This document shows, piece by piece, positions 1 through 8,967 of a DNA stretch of 64,000 nt. Below the pieces are notes generated by a model, which saw nothing but the letters and a program-made list of their open reading frames with translations, did no database searches and was not told the DNA's origin. Within the stretch, counting starts at the first letter, position 1; every line of letters starts with the position of its first letter. This DNA comes from Fibrobacter sp. UWB15 (GTDB taxonomy: Bacteria > Fibrobacterota > Fibrobacteria > Fibrobacterales > Fibrobacteraceae), in the NCBI RefSeq assembly GCF_900177705.1, contig NZ_FXBA01000008.1:62001-126000 (forward strand), written 5' to 3'. Both the position numbers and the translations under genes were made by a program.

Positions 1-626
1 AGAACACCACCACGCAGGAACTCCTCGACAAGATTCAGGAACTCAACGAAAACAACGACGTGCACGGCATTCTGCTGCAGCACCCGGTTCCGCGCCACAT
101 CGACGAACGCGCCGCTTTCGAAGCGATTGACGCCCGCAAGGACGTAGATGGCGTGACCTGCCTCGGCTTTGGCCGCATGGCAATGGGCGAACCCGCTTAC
201 GGTTGTGCAACGCCGGCTGGCATTATGCGCCTCCTTAAGGCTTACAACATTCCGCTCAAGGGTAAGCACGCCGTGGTGGTAGGCCGCAGCGCTATCCTTG
301 GCAAGCCCATGGCTCTTATGCTTTTGAACGCAGACTGCACCGTGACCATTTGCCACAGCAAGACCGAAAACCTGCCCGAATTCGTGAAGCAGGCCGATAT
401 CTTGGTCGGTGCGGTCGGCAAGCCGGAATTCATCAAGAAGGAATGGATCAAGCAGGGCGCTGTCGTGGTCGATGCCGGTTACCATCCGGGTGGCGTTGGC
501 GATATCGAAAAGGGTCTTGACGACGTGGCTTCCGCCTACACTCCGGTTCCGGGCGGCGTAGGCCCCATGACCATCAACACGCTCATTTACCAGAGCGTGG
601 AATCCGGCGAAAAGTATTTGGGTTAA
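1..626 (+). CDS. folD: Bifunctional methylenetetrahydrofolate dehydrogenase/cyclohydrolase (5' end outside window)
   Basis: FolD interconverts 5,10-methylene-THF and 10-formyl-THF in the cytosol, supplying one-carbon units for purines, formyl-methionine and methionine. The reading frame is already open at base 3, so the start codon and the first part of the protein lie left of the window. Visible family hallmarks are [10 protein letters not shown], the KDVDG stretch, the dinucleotide-binding [11 protein letters not shown] segment and the C-terminal PGGVGPMTI motif. The stop codon overlaps that of the convergent downstream gene by three bases, leaving no room for a terminator between them. Identification is firm; only the missing N-terminus is unseen. 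Confidence 0.96.
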   Translation, partial: NTTTQELLDKIQELNENNDVHGILLQHPVPRHIDERAAFEAIDARKDVDGVTCLGFGRMAMGEPAYGCATPAGIMRLLKAYNIPLKGKHAVVVGRSAILGKPMALMLLNADCTVTICHSKTENLPEFVKQADILVGAVGKPEFIKKEWIKQGAVVVDAGYHPGGVGDIEKGLDDVASAYTPVPGGVGPMTINTLIYQSVESGEKYLG

Positions 627-946
627 CGGCGAGTCCGCTCTAACTCTACGGCGTCGGTTTCAGCAGAATTGGGCGAAAGCATGCCTTTCACAATGTCGCC
701 CACAAATTCGGCACCAACGCCAATCAACGTCCCGACAGTAGAATCGTTTGAAATTTTCTTGCTGTCCATTTCGACAGTCGCATCTTTTATGGCAGACTTT
801 TCGTTTTCTTTAGGGTCCGCATAGACAACCGGGCCTTTCTTATGGCCAAGATCAATGCTATCGGCTGCCGTAGGAGCCTTCTTTTGCACCAACTGGGCGC
901 AAGCGACGCCCGCAAGCATCAATAAGGCCAATCCAATAAATTTCAT
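623..946 (-). CDS. Small exported protein of unknown function
   Basis: A 107-residue protein with a clear N-terminal signal peptide ([18 protein letters not shown]). Cleavage by signal peptidase I after ACA is likely; a lipobox reading (GVAC) is possible but poor. The mature part is short, charged and rich in K, D and S, with no domain I recognise. It is convergent with folD, the stop codons overlapping. No neighbour suggests a function. Confidence 0.6.
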   Translation of the reverse strand: MKFIGLALLMLAGVACAQLVQKKAPTAADSIDLGHKKGPVVYADPKENEKSAIKDATVEMDSKKISNDSTVGTLIGVGAEFVGDIVKGMLSPNSAETDAVELERTRR

Positions 947-1002
947 TTTTGCACCCTCTGTGCAAAATATAGCAAGACCTTGGCGGAGCGAATCAGGATG
1001 TT

Positions 1003-1986
1003 CTAAAACTTAGTCAAGAATTCCTTGGCGTCCATGGACTGCACCAGGGTATCGCCCAAGAGAGCCCGCAGGCGTTCCAAATCGGGGTGCCCTTCGCGCT
1101 CGAACACCACCACCTTCTTAAAGCGGTCACGGTGCCTCAGCAAAAATTCCAGATTGTTCATGTCGGACTTCGGGAATCCATAGCCCAAGAAGAAAATCTC
1201 TTCAGCATTCTTGAGATAGTAATCGGCCTTGCTCCACAACAAATTAAACAGGCTCCCGCGCAAGAAAGATTCCTTGGCATGCGCCATCGGAATATAGATC
1301 GGAGTGTCTTCACGATAAATCGGAAAACTGCGGTCGCAAGGTTCCACCTGGCACACATTCTTTAAATCAAGCGGATCAGAAGCGCCCTTGACCGGGTACC
1401 AGTTCAGCGAGCCATGCAACTTGAGCAAGTCAATCGAATGAGTCCGCGGCGCACGAACCGCACTGCGGTCAGCAGGGTCAATACGCACGCCATAATCTAC
1501 CGCCACGTTCGCACTCATCTTAGGATCATCAGCAATGATGTTTTCAATCAACGTGTCGTAATTAAAGCTGAGCAGCAAGGTATCGCGCACACCTTCGCTC
1601 GGGCAATTCACACAGCCCGCCAAAAACTTGCGGAGAATGGCCGCCGACTGGGAATCTACCGCATGGTCATGGCGAATCGCACCCGCAATAAAACGCAACA
1701 GTTCAAAACGCAGGCTCGAATGGTAAAGGCTCTCGCGCACACCGGGGAAAATCTGCGCCGACAGAATCGACGTCGAAAGCGTTTCGATATTCAGGTATTC
1801 CGCCTGATTGTTGCAAAGCTCCAGAAACCGCCTACAGTAATCACGCAGGTGCGGGAACTCGTCTGAAATTCCAAAGGGAATCAGTTCGTTCAAGTCGCGC
1901 AGCGTGGGCATTTGCGGACAAAACGACTTGCTGAATCCAGAACCCAGCACAAAAATGCGGCGGTATGTACTCGATGCGATATCCAT
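1003..1986 (-). CDS. SIR2-like domain protein
   Basis: A 327-residue protein with the layout of the SIR2-like (SIR2_2 type) superfamily: an N-terminal Rossmann start VLGSGFSKSF, a central LLLSFNYDTLIE segment, LLKLHGSLNWYP with the conserved histidine, and a C-terminal FFLGYGFPKSD strand-turn. Such proteins bind NAD+ or related nucleotides; several are NADases in anti-phage systems, while others are of unknown role. No partner effector, nuclease or Argonaute gene is adjacent, so a defence role cannot be claimed from context. It is monocistronic, with metE ending on its upstream side. Confidence 0.75.
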   Translation of the reverse strand: MDIASSTYRRIFVLGSGFSKSFCPQMPTLRDLNELIPFGISDEFPHLRDYCRRFLELCNNQAEYLNIETLSTSILSAQIFPGVRESLYHSSLRFELLRFIAGAIRHDHAVDSQSAAILRKFLAGCVNCPSEGVRDTLLLSFNYDTLIENIIADDPKMSANVAVDYGVRIDPADRSAVRAPRTHSIDLLKLHGSLNWYPVKGASDPLDLKNVCQVEPCDRSFPIYREDTPIYIPMAHAKESFLRGSLFNLLWSKADYYLKNAEEIFFLGYGFPKSDMNNLEFLLRHRDRFKKVVVFEREGHPDLERLRALLGDTLVQSMDAKEFLTKF

Positions 1987-2080
1987 ACTCTTAATGTATA
2001 ATAATTTCAGCGGAAGTGCAATAAAAAACGCCTCACGCCAAAAACGTGAGACGCATCAATCCAGAAATGTTCCTTACGGC

Positions 2081-4345
2081 TTATTCGGCGCGCAATCTCT
2101 TTGCAGCCGCCACGAGATTCTTGAGGCTTGCCGTGGTTTCGGTTTCGCCGCGGGTCTTAAGGCCGCAATCAGGGTTCACCCACACGTTCTGCTGCGGGAC
2201 CTTCGCAATAATCTTGTGGAGCGCATCCACAATTTCTTGTTCCGAGGGCACGCGCGGAGAGTGAATGTCATACACGCCCGGCCCCACCTGCGTTTCGAAC
2301 TTGGCTTCGTTCAAGGCGTCAAGCAACTTGAGGTCGGAACGGCTAGCTTCGAAGGTGATCACGTCGGCATCCATGTTGTCGATATCGCGCACGATGTCGT
2401 TGAATTCGCTATAACACATATGCGTGTGAATCTGCGTTTCGGGCTTGACCTTCGCATGCACCAGGCGGAATGCCGGAATGGCCCAGTCGAGGTATTCCTT
2501 GTGCCAGTCGCTCTTGCGGAGCGGCAGCTTTTCGCGGAGGGCGGCTTCGTCAATCTGGATAATGCGAATGCCGTTCTTTTCGAGGTCAAGGACTTCGTCG
2601 CGAATCGCAAAGCCGATTTCCTGCGCCTGCACCTTCAGCGAAACGTCTTCGCGCGGGAACGACCAGTTGAGAATCGTCACCGGGCCCGTGAGCATTCCCT
2701 TCACCGGCTTCTTGGTGCAACTCTGGGCGTATACAGACCATTCGACCGTAATCGGAGCGCTGCGGCTCACGTCGCCCCAGACTACAGGCGGCTTCACGCA
2801 GCGAGTACCGTAGCTCTGCACCCAGGCATTCTGCGTAAACACGAATCCGTCAATTTTGGAACCGAAATATTCCACCATGTCGTTGCGTTCGAATTCGCCG
2901 TGCACAATCACATCAAGGCCGATTTCTTCTTGCAGCTTGATGCATTCGGCAATCTTCTTCTTGTTGAATTCCACATACTGTTCCTTGGAGATTTCACCCT
3001 TGCGGAAAGCGGCGCGGTTCGCGCGGACTTCAGCCGTCTGCGGGAAAGAACCGATGGTAGTCGTGGGGAAGGCGGGCAGTTTGAATTCAGCCTTCTGCAC
3101 TTCGCGGCGCTTGAGGCGGCTCGGTTTGCGTTCGAAATCAGCGGCGGTGAGGGCGGCAAGTTCTGCCTGCACCTTGGCGTTTGCCTGCACACGCGGCTTT
3201 GCAAACAAGGCCTTATTCTTTTCGAGGGCGTTAACGTCACCGCTTGCGATCTCGGCAAGTTCCACAAGCTTTTCTTCGGCGAAGGCGAAGTGACGGAGCG
3301 TTTCGGCGGGGAGTTTCTGTTCGGCAGCAACCGTATACGGCACATGCAACAGCGAGCAAGAAGTTCCAACTACCACGTTTTCGGCACCGACAGCACTCAC
3401 GATTTCGGCGAGCAGAGCAATCTTCTGCGAGTAATCGGCACGCCAGATGTTCTTGCCGTTCACGATACCGGCGAGCAAGAGCGTGTTCTTCGGGAAACCG
3501 GACTTTACAAGTTCCAGCGACTTGAGGCCTTCCACAAAATCAAGACCGATGGCATCGAAACCGAGGGCAACCACATCCTGGTACACATCGCGGATATCAC
3601 CAAAATAAGTCTGCAAGGCAATCTTGAGGCCTGCGGTACGCACCTTCTTGACGAGTTCCACATAAATAGACTTGAAAAGTTCCTTTTCTTCGGCGGTCAC
3701 GTCAAACACCAAAGCGGGTTCGGCGAAACTGATCCATTCGGCACCGGCTGCGGCGAGCAATTCGGCAACCTTCGCGTAAGCAGCGACTGCAGAGGCTACA
3801 AAATCCTTGGCCTTCTTTTGACCATTGTAGCGGGCCAAGCGGAGGAACGTGTAGGAGCCAATCAAAGTCGGCACGGTCTGGATTCCAGCAGCTTTTGCTT
3901 CGTTGTATTCCTGCACCGGCTTGGAATCATTCACCTTGAATTCAGAAGCGTCATCAATTTCCGGAACAATGTAGTGGTAGTTCGTGTTGAACCACTTTTT
4001 CATGGGGAGAGCCTTCACGTCGCCCTTTTCACCCTGGTAACCGTGAGCGGCTGCGAAATACTTTTCGAGTACGCTCAAGTCGAGGTTTTTATAACGTTCC
4101 GGAACGATGCCGAACAAGAATGCGGTATCGAGAACGTTATCGTAGAACGAGAAATCGTTCGAGGGAATAAAGTCGATGCCGGCGGCCTTCTGCTTTGCCC
4201 AACCGTACTGACGGATTTCGGCGGCGACGTTCTGGAGCTCCGCTTCGGAGATTTCGCCCTTGAAGAACTTTTCGCTTGCAAACTTGAGTTCGCGGGCCTT
4301 ACCAATACGCGGGAAACCGATTACAGATGTTTTTTTATTGCTCAT
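2081..4345 (-). CDS. metE: Cobalamin-independent methionine synthase
   Basis: 5-methyltetrahydropteroyltriglutamate-homocysteine methyltransferase, the last step of methionine synthesis. The 754-residue length is normal for MetE. The N-terminal [14 protein letters not shown] motif, the [14 protein letters not shown] segment and the zinc-site residues in HMCYSEF and [10 protein letters not shown] are all present. It is divergent from a LysR-type gene. The shared 157-bp spacer carries a perfect ACCATAG-N7-CTATGGT palindrome and a GTATTTTAC element like those at other sulfur promoters in this window. A half-conserved CCTAC-N7-GTTTG site lies just upstream of the start. These suggest sulfur- or methionine-dependent control. 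Confidence 0.97.
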   Translation of the reverse strand: MSNKKTSVIGFPRIGKARELKFASEKFFKGEISEAELQNVAAEIRQYGWAKQKAAGIDFIPSNDFSFYDNVLDTAFLFGIVPERYKNLDLSVLEKYFAAAHGYQGEKGDVKALPMKKWFNTNYHYIVPEIDDASEFKVNDSKPVQEYNEAKAAGIQTVPTLIGSYTFLRLARYNGQKKAKDFVASAVAAYAKVAELLAAAGAEWISFAEPALVFDVTAEEKELFKSIYVELVKKVRTAGLKIALQTYFGDIRDVYQDVVALGFDAIGLDFVEGLKSLELVKSGFPKNTLLLAGIVNGKNIWRADYSQKIALLAEIVSAVGAENVVVGTSCSLLHVPYTVAAEQKLPAETLRHFAFAEEKLVELAEIASGDVNALEKNKALFAKPRVQANAKVQAELAALTAADFERKPSRLKRREVQKAEFKLPAFPTTTIGSFPQTAEVRANRAAFRKGEISKEQYVEFNKKKIAECIKLQEEIGLDVIVHGEFERNDMVEYFGSKIDGFVFTQNAWVQSYGTRCVKPPVVWGDVSRSAPITVEWSVYAQSCTKKPVKGMLTGPVTILNWSFPREDVSLKVQAQEIGFAIRDEVLDLEKNGIRIIQIDEAALREKLPLRKSDWHKEYLDWAIPAFRLVHAKVKPETQIHTHMCYSEFNDIVRDIDNMDADVITFEASRSDLKLLDALNEAKFETQVGPGVYDIHSPRVPSEQEIVDALHKIIAKVPQQNVWVNPDCGLKTRGETETTASLKNLVAAAKRLRAE

Positions 4346-4354
4346 AGTGTTTTA

Positions 4355-4371
4355 CCTACCTTTTTTGTTTG
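4355..4371. promoter_or_regulatory. Degenerate CCTAC-N7 palindrome at the metE ribosome-binding region
   Basis: The plus strand reads CCTAC, seven pyrimidine-rich bases, then GTTTG. The left arm matches the three good CCTAC/G-N7-GTAGG sites in the window and the right arm matches 3 of 5 bases. It lies 10 bp upstream of the metE start and covers the presumed ribosome-binding site (GGTAGG on the minus strand). It may be only that site. Confidence 0.3.
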
Positions 4372-4439
4372 TTTTTCGATTACGCCGCCAAATATATCTC
4401 CTTTTTCATCATCGGTAAAATACTATTTTTTAGGCATTC

Positions 4440-4460
4440 ACCATAGAATTTTCCTATGGT
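4440..4460. promoter_or_regulatory. Palindromic site ACCATAG-N7-CTATGGT between metE and the LysR gene
   Basis: A perfect 7-bp inverted repeat with a 7-bp spacer. It has the arm and spacer size expected of a LysR-type site and lies between two divergent genes, one of which encodes a LysR protein. CTATGGT-like halves recur upstream of three other sulfur operons (54318, 61039 and 63475). I infer that it is the autoregulatory and metE-controlling site of the adjacent regulator. Confidence 0.6.
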
Positions 4461-4502
4461 ATAAACAAAAGAAAAGTTGATAACTGGCTATAAGAAAGGT
4501 CT

Positions 4503-5408
4503 ATGACTTTACAACAACTTAAATATGCTATCGCCGTAGCCGACACACGCAACATTACCGAAGCATCGAAGCGTGTATTCATATCGCAACCGAGCCTTAC
4601 GGCAGCCATTCACGAGCTTGAAGAAGAAATGGGAGTCACCATTTTTAACCGCTCCAATAAAGGCGTCACGATTACTAACGAGGGCGACGAACTTCTCTCT
4701 TACGCAAGGCAAGTTTTGGAACAGGCAACCCTGATGGAAGACCGCTACAAGGGCGGCAAAGGAGGCAGTACCATCTTTTCCGTGAGCTGCCAGCACTACT
4801 CTTTTGCGGTCAACGCATTCGTCGATGTCATCCGAAAATTCGGCGGTCCGAGCTACGATTTTACGCTCCGAGAAACTCAAACTAACGAAATTATTGACGA
4901 TATTGCGAAGCTAAAAAGCGAAATAGGCGTACTTTATTTGAGCGACAAGAACGAAAAAGTCATTAAAAAACTCATTCAAAAGAACAATTTGGTCTTTGAA
5001 CCGCTCTTTGCGACCCCTTTGCACGTGTTTATGTCGTCCAGGAACCCTCTCGCTCGAAAAGAAAAAATCACGCTGGAAGACTTGAAACCGTATCCGTACC
5101 TGACCTACGAACAGGGCGACTTCAACTCCTTCTACTTTGCCGAAGAACCCCTGACCGCCATTGATTTCGACTGTCCACGCAATATCAAGGTTCGCGACCG
5201 CGCGACGCTTTTCAACCTGCTCATTGGCCTGAACGGTTATACCATCTGTTCGGGTGTCATCAGCCACAAGCTCAACGGTCGAAACATTATCGCGAGGCAC
5301 CTCGACGTTCGCGACAAAATGACCATCGGTTACGTGATGCGAAAAGGCGTAACGCCTTCGCGCTACGCCAAAGCTTACATCGCCGCACTCCTGCGACACT
5401 GCAAATAA
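4503..5408 (+). CDS. LysR-type transcriptional regulator, candidate sulfur/methionine regulator
   Basis: A 301-residue LysR-family protein: winged helix-turn-helix at about residues 1-60 (LQQLKYAIAVADTRNITEAS followed by SQPSLTAAIHELEEEMG) and a periplasmic-binding-protein-like effector domain from about 90 to 300. LysR proteins usually control a divergent neighbour, and here that is metE, so a MetR- or CysB-like job is the obvious inference. The effector could be homocysteine, O-acetylserine or another sulfur signal; the sequence does not say. It is convergent with mnmA, with a single base between the two stop codons. Confidence 0.85.
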   Translation: MTLQQLKYAIAVADTRNITEASKRVFISQPSLTAAIHELEEEMGVTIFNRSNKGVTITNEGDELLSYARQVLEQATLMEDRYKGGKGGSTIFSVSCQHYSFAVNAFVDVIRKFGGPSYDFTLRETQTNEIIDDIAKLKSEIGVLYLSDKNEKVIKKLIQKNNLVFEPLFATPLHVFMSSRNPLARKEKITLEDLKPYPYLTYEQGDFNSFYFAEEPLTAIDFDCPRNIKVRDRATLFNLLIGLNGYTICSGVISHKLNGRNIIARHLDVRDKMTIGYVMRKGVTPSRYAKAYIAALLRHCK

Positions 5409-5409
5409 A

Positions 5410-6498
5410 TTACTTGTCAATAATTGCCGAGGCGACGACGCCTTCGCCGGCGTAAAGCACCAGCACTTGGCCAGGAGCTGCTGCAAATTGCGGCGTTTCG
5501 AATTCAACGCGAATGCGGCCCGGTTCCAAATCCAGAATCTTTGCGGGAGAGCCCTTGTGGCCCAAGCGAATATGGGCGTCTAGCGGTCCCCTAAGCAGCG
5601 GCGAGTTTTCGTTGACCATCAAGTTTAAGTCAATGGCAGAAACTTGAATGCAGGAAAGAGCGCTGCGGGGCCCGAGAACTACCTGATTCTTGGCAGCATC
5701 AATAGCCACCACAAAAAGCGGTTCCTTTTGCCCACCAATATTCAAGCCCTTGCGCTGACCTACGGTATAATTCACAATTCCCTTATGGCGGCCAAGCACC
5801 TTGCCGCTCACATCCACGAAATCGCCCGGCACCTGGTCCGATTCTTCGAACAGCACCGAGTAATCACCGCATTCGATAAAATCCTGGCTTTCGCGCTTGG
5901 TCGCAAAATCTTCCCAGCCGATTTCAGCGGCGAGAGCCTTTACATCTTGCTTGTGCATACCGCCCAGCGGGAAAAGCACTGTTGAAAGTTGCTCTGCCGA
6001 GAGGCGCGACAAAAAATAAGTCTGGTCTTTGCCCGCATCTAAAGCGCGATATAAGAACGGTTCATTCTCGTTTTTGAAATCGAGGCGCGCATAATGCCCC
6101 GTAGCAAAACAATCGAATTCAATTCCCATTTTGCGGGCGGCCAAATGCAATGCGCCAAACTTGATGGACTGATTGCAACGCACGCACGGGTTCGGAGTAC
6201 GGCCAGCGCGGTATTCGGCGCGGAAATAATCCAGCACCTTGGTTTTATATTCGCCGGCAACAGGAACCACATAATGCGGGATTCCCAAGCGGTCTGCCAC
6301 CAGTTTCGCTTCTTCGATATTCTTATCTTCGCTGGGGCCGTAGCAGCCTTCACGACCTTCTACTGCGGGCATATTCACCGAGCCGTCCCACGTTGCCATG
6401 GTAAGCCCCACCACATCGTACCCCTGCTTTTGCAACAGGTACGCCGAAAGGGCGGAATCTACACCGCCCGATAAACCGACTGCCACTCTTTTTGTCAT
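5410..6498 (-). CDS. mnmA: tRNA-specific 2-thiouridylase
   Basis: MnmA adenylates U34 of Glu, Gln and Lys tRNAs and inserts sulfur from a persulfide relay. The 362-residue protein has the ATP-pyrophosphatase P-loop VGLSGGVDSALSAYLL, the NPCVRCNQ motif with the first catalytic cysteine, the second cysteine in FIECGDYS, and the GQRKGLNIGG segment. The upstream promoter has the same GTATTGGAC-type -35 as the sulfur operons (TTATTGGAC). Its -10 is so close to the ATG that the transcript is probably leaderless, and no Shine-Dalgarno sequence is seen. Confidence 0.95.
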   Translation of the reverse strand: MTKRVAVGLSGGVDSALSAYLLQKQGYDVVGLTMATWDGSVNMPAVEGREGCYGPSEDKNIEEAKLVADRLGIPHYVVPVAGEYKTKVLDYFRAEYRAGRTPNPCVRCNQSIKFGALHLAARKMGIEFDCFATGHYARLDFKNENEPFLYRALDAGKDQTYFLSRLSAEQLSTVLFPLGGMHKQDVKALAAEIGWEDFATKRESQDFIECGDYSVLFEESDQVPGDFVDVSGKVLGRHKGIVNYTVGQRKGLNIGGQKEPLFVVAIDAAKNQVVLGPRSALSCIQVSAIDLNLMVNENSPLLRGPLDAHIRLGHKGSPAKILDLEPGRIRVEFETPQFAAAPGQVLVLYAGEGVVASAIIDK

Positions 6499-6505
6499 CT
6501 GACTA

Positions 6506-6538
6506 AATGTAGAAGTCGCAAAAACAAATGTCCAATAA
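6506..6538 (-). promoter_or_regulatory. mnmA promoter of the sulfur-regulon type, probably leaderless
   Basis: On the minus strand TTATTGGAC (6538-6530) supplies the -35 TTGGAC, followed by an 18-bp spacer and the -10 TACATT (6511-6506). The predicted start of transcription falls at about 6499, one base from the mnmA ATG. Upstream lie ATAAC-type elements similar to those before other sulfur genes. Confidence 0.55.
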
Positions 6539-6613
6539 TGTTTTTTGATACCTAGGTATCGTTAAAAATTATAACAACTCATTGTATCGAGGCGCTATAA
6601 AAATTTATGATAA

Positions 6614-7352
6614 TTCATTGATACCGTACCCAAGGCAACTGCAGACGATGTCAATCAAGCGATTGATGCAGCGCAAGTAGGAAAGCGCGTTTGGGCGAAA
6701 GTGCCCACTCATGAACGAGTCCGCCTACTGAACCGTTGTGCAGATGCCATTGAAGAACATCTTGAAGATCTTTCTCAAAATCTTTCACGGAAAATGGGGA
6801 AAATCATTCAGGAAGCTCGTGGAGAAATTCGTGTTAGCGCGCAAGCGACACCCCCCCCTTACATTAATAAAAATAATTGCCCTTTGTATAGAACAGGGAA
6901 TCCCAGGAAGCGTATTGCAAATCATAACAGGCTCTGGTGAATTTATCGGAAAAATCCTTGCAGAAAGCCCCAAAGTAAACGCAATTTCTCTTACTGGCAG
7001 CACGGAAGTTGGTGTTTCGCTGGCAGAAATCGGCGCAAAAACACTTAAACGAGTTTTTTTGGAATTAGGTGGAAACGATCCTTTAATCGTACTTGAAGAC
7101 GCCGTTAAATTCGCCAATGCGTCAAGGTACGGGCTTCAAGCGGGCATTATGAGTAAATCTGTAGAGCGAGCGATGCGCGTTGCAGCAAATCTTCAATGCG
7201 GCGCCGTTGTTATTAACGGATCGGGGAACTACCGACATATTGAACAACCTTTTGGCGGTTACAAAATGAGCGGTGTCGGCCGAGAAGGCATCTCCGGAAC
7301 TCTTGCTGAAATGACGCAAGAGAAAACATACGTGCTAAAAAATGTTCTATAA
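6614..7352 (+). pseudogene. Decayed aldehyde dehydrogenase
   Basis: Remains of an NAD(P)-dependent aldehyde dehydrogenase of about 480 residues. The first piece (frame of 6614, no start codon) matches the family N-terminal region, from TVPKATADDVNQAIDAAQ to KIIQEARGEI. A frame change and a deletion of roughly 75 residues follow near 6845. The second piece carries GSGEFIGKILAESPK, SLTGSTEVG and FLELGGNDPLIVLEDA. It then jumps at about 7105 straight to the C-terminal FANASRYGLQAG and GGYKMSGVGREG segments, losing about 170 residues including the catalytic cysteine. It cannot be active. The family is clear; the original substrate is not. Confidence 0.88.
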
Positions 7353-7388
7353 GCGCTAAAAGCTTTTGGAGTGAGACATATAACAAAA

Positions 7389-7421
7389 AAGGCTCGTCGT
7401 TTGACGAACCTTAATCTTTTT
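7389..7421 (+). terminator. Rho-independent terminator after the ALDH remnant
   Basis: A 10-bp stem (aaggctcgtc / gacgaacctt, one mismatch) with a four-base loop, followed by a T-rich run. It also has A-rich sequence on the other side, so it could act in both directions. Confidence 0.6.
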
Positions 7422-7464
7422 GCTAGAGAGAATTCGCTTATGCTTTGGCGAGTTTCTTCTGTGA

Positions 7465-7499
7465 GCCACAAGCGACTCATCTTAATGAGTCGTGGTGGC
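7465..7499 (-). terminator. Hairpin downstream of metK
   Basis: An 8-bp stem (cgactcat / atgagtcg) is extended by imperfect outer pairing of gccac with gtggc-like bases. It lies 34-68 bp past the metK stop. It lacks a good T tract, so it may act as a 3' stabiliser rather than a terminator. Confidence 0.4.
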
Positions 7500-7532
7500 G
7501 AGAGCGAGCGTTTCGGGTACGAACTTTGTTGA

Positions 7533-8723
7533 CTAGACGCGAGCGGCTTTTTTTAAAGTTGCAGCCTTGTCCGTCTTTTCCCAGGTGAAGCGAGCGCCGG
7601 TGCGGCCGAAATGGCCGAGCGCGGCAGTTGCCTGGTAGCCGGGCTTCTTCAAGTCAAGCATCTTCACGATGCCTGCCGGAGAAAGGTCGAAGGTCTTCTT
7701 CACGATTTCTTCAATCTTGCGGTCATCAATCTTGCCAGTCTTGAACGTATTCACCAGCACGGACACCGGCTTGGAATAACCGATAGCGTAGGCAAGCTGC
7801 ACTTCGCAACGGTCTGCAAGACCAGCTGCCACAATATTCTTTGCCACATAGCGAGCAGCATAAGCGGCGCTGCGGTCGACCTTACTCGGGTCCTTGCCGC
7901 TGAAAGCGCCACCACCGTGACGGCCCATGCCACCGTAGGTGTCCACGATAATTTTACGACCCGTCAGGCCGCAGTCACCGTGCGGGCCTCCAATCACGAA
8001 TTTACCCGTCGGATTGATGAGGAAGCGAGTCTTCTTGTCCAAAAGCTTTGCGGGAATCACCTTCTTGATAAGCTTTTCGATGATTTCCTTTTCGATGGTA
8101 GAATGCTTGAGTTCCTTGCCGTTCACGAATTCATCGTGCTGGGTGCTGACCACCACGGTATCGACGCGCACGGGCTTATCGTTTTCGTCGTATTCGACAG
8201 TCACCTGAGATTTTGCGTCGGGGCGAAGCCACTTGATTTTGCCGGATTCGCGGAGGTTCTGGATTTCTTCCATGAGCTTGTGAGCAAGGCTAATCGGAAG
8301 CGGCATCAATTCCTTGGTTTCGTTCACGGCGTAACCGAACATCATGCCTTGATCGCCTGCGCCCTGCTTGTCATCTTCCTTGCCTTCGGCCGCCTTGGCG
8401 TCAACACCCTGAGCGATATCGGGCGACTGCTTGTCCACTGCAACGAGCACGGAGCAGCCCTTATAATCAAAAGCAAGTTCCGGATTCACGTAACCGATGC
8501 TCTTAATAGTCTTGCGTGCAATTTGTTGGTAATCGATAACTGCTTTAGTGGTAATTTCGCCAGAAATCACGACGAGACCGGTGTTGGCGAGCGTTTCGCA
8601 AGCCACGCGGCTATTCGGGTCTTGGGCGAGGCAGGCGTCGAGAATTGCATCCGAGATCTGGTCGCAAACTTTGTCGGGGTGTCCCTTGGACACCGATTCA
8701 GAAGTAAAGAGATAATGTGCCAT
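7533..8723 (-). CDS. metK: S-adenosylmethionine synthetase
   Basis: MetK makes SAM from methionine and ATP in the cytosol. The 396-residue protein is of normal length. It starts [25 protein letters not shown] and has [12 protein letters not shown] and the phosphate-binding loop region [23 protein letters not shown]. Upstream is a canonical promoter (TTGACA, 17 bp, TAGATT, about 8853-8825 on the minus strand), giving an untranslated leader of about 100 nt. I could not match that leader to any known SAM riboswitch class. In the proposed route the enzyme consumes methionine made from salvaged methanethiol. Confidence 0.97.
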   Translation of the reverse strand: MAHYLFTSESVSKGHPDKVCDQISDAILDACLAQDPNSRVACETLANTGLVVISGEITTKAVIDYQQIARKTIKSIGYVNPELAFDYKGCSVLVAVDKQSPDIAQGVDAKAAEGKEDDKQGAGDQGMMFGYAVNETKELMPLPISLAHKLMEEIQNLRESGKIKWLRPDAKSQVTVEYDENDKPVRVDTVVVSTQHDEFVNGKELKHSTIEKEIIEKLIKKVIPAKLLDKKTRFLINPTGKFVIGGPHGDCGLTGRKIIVDTYGGMGRHGGGAFSGKDPSKVDRSAAYAARYVAKNIVAAGLADRCEVQLAYAIGYSKPVSVLVNTFKTGKIDDRKIEEIVKKTFDLSPAGIVKMLDLKKPGYQATAALGHFGRTGARFTWEKTDKAATLKKAARV

Positions 8724-8903
8724 TGTATAAGGCTCCTTTTGTTAACAGCACCGAAAAGAACGTCGCATTTTTGAGCATTCCCAAGCGCTGAAAAAACGTG
8801 GTTTGAATTTCTATGCATAAATCTACATAAATGCATAAACTTTGTCAAGGAAAAACGGGCTTTTTACTTATACAAAAAATTGATAGCAAGCGCTAGAAAT
8901 TTT

Positions 8904-8936
8904 GTATTGGACGCGGCTATAGTCCACATCTATATT
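8904..8936 (+). promoter_or_regulatory. Promoter of the methyltransferase-cupin-E1 operon
   Basis: GTATTGGAC (8904-8912) contains -35 TTGGAC; an 18-bp spacer leads to -10 TATATT (8931-8936). The same two boxes with the same spacing precede the metY gene at 54471 and the aminotransferase at 57262. An AGCGCTAG half-site lies 7 bp upstream of the box, like the spacing seen at the 57262 promoter. Confidence 0.65.
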
Positions 8937-8967
8937 TGGACTCAAAAAAAAGTGAGGCAACCTATAA

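Noticed and set aside
1003-1986. SIR2-like gene as part of a defence island
   Set aside because: Its neighbours are folD and metE and no effector gene is adjacent.
1904-4480. An 858-codon plus-strand open frame opposite metE, and similar long antisense frames opposite metK, metY, mar and ABC genes
   Set aside because: They mirror genuine genes in codon-biased DNA, have low-complexity translations and no domains.
8724-8850. SAM riboswitch in the metK leader
   Set aside because: I could not fit the leader to the pairing pattern of SAM-I, SAM-II, SAM-III or SAM-IV by eye. A covariance-model search would be decisive.
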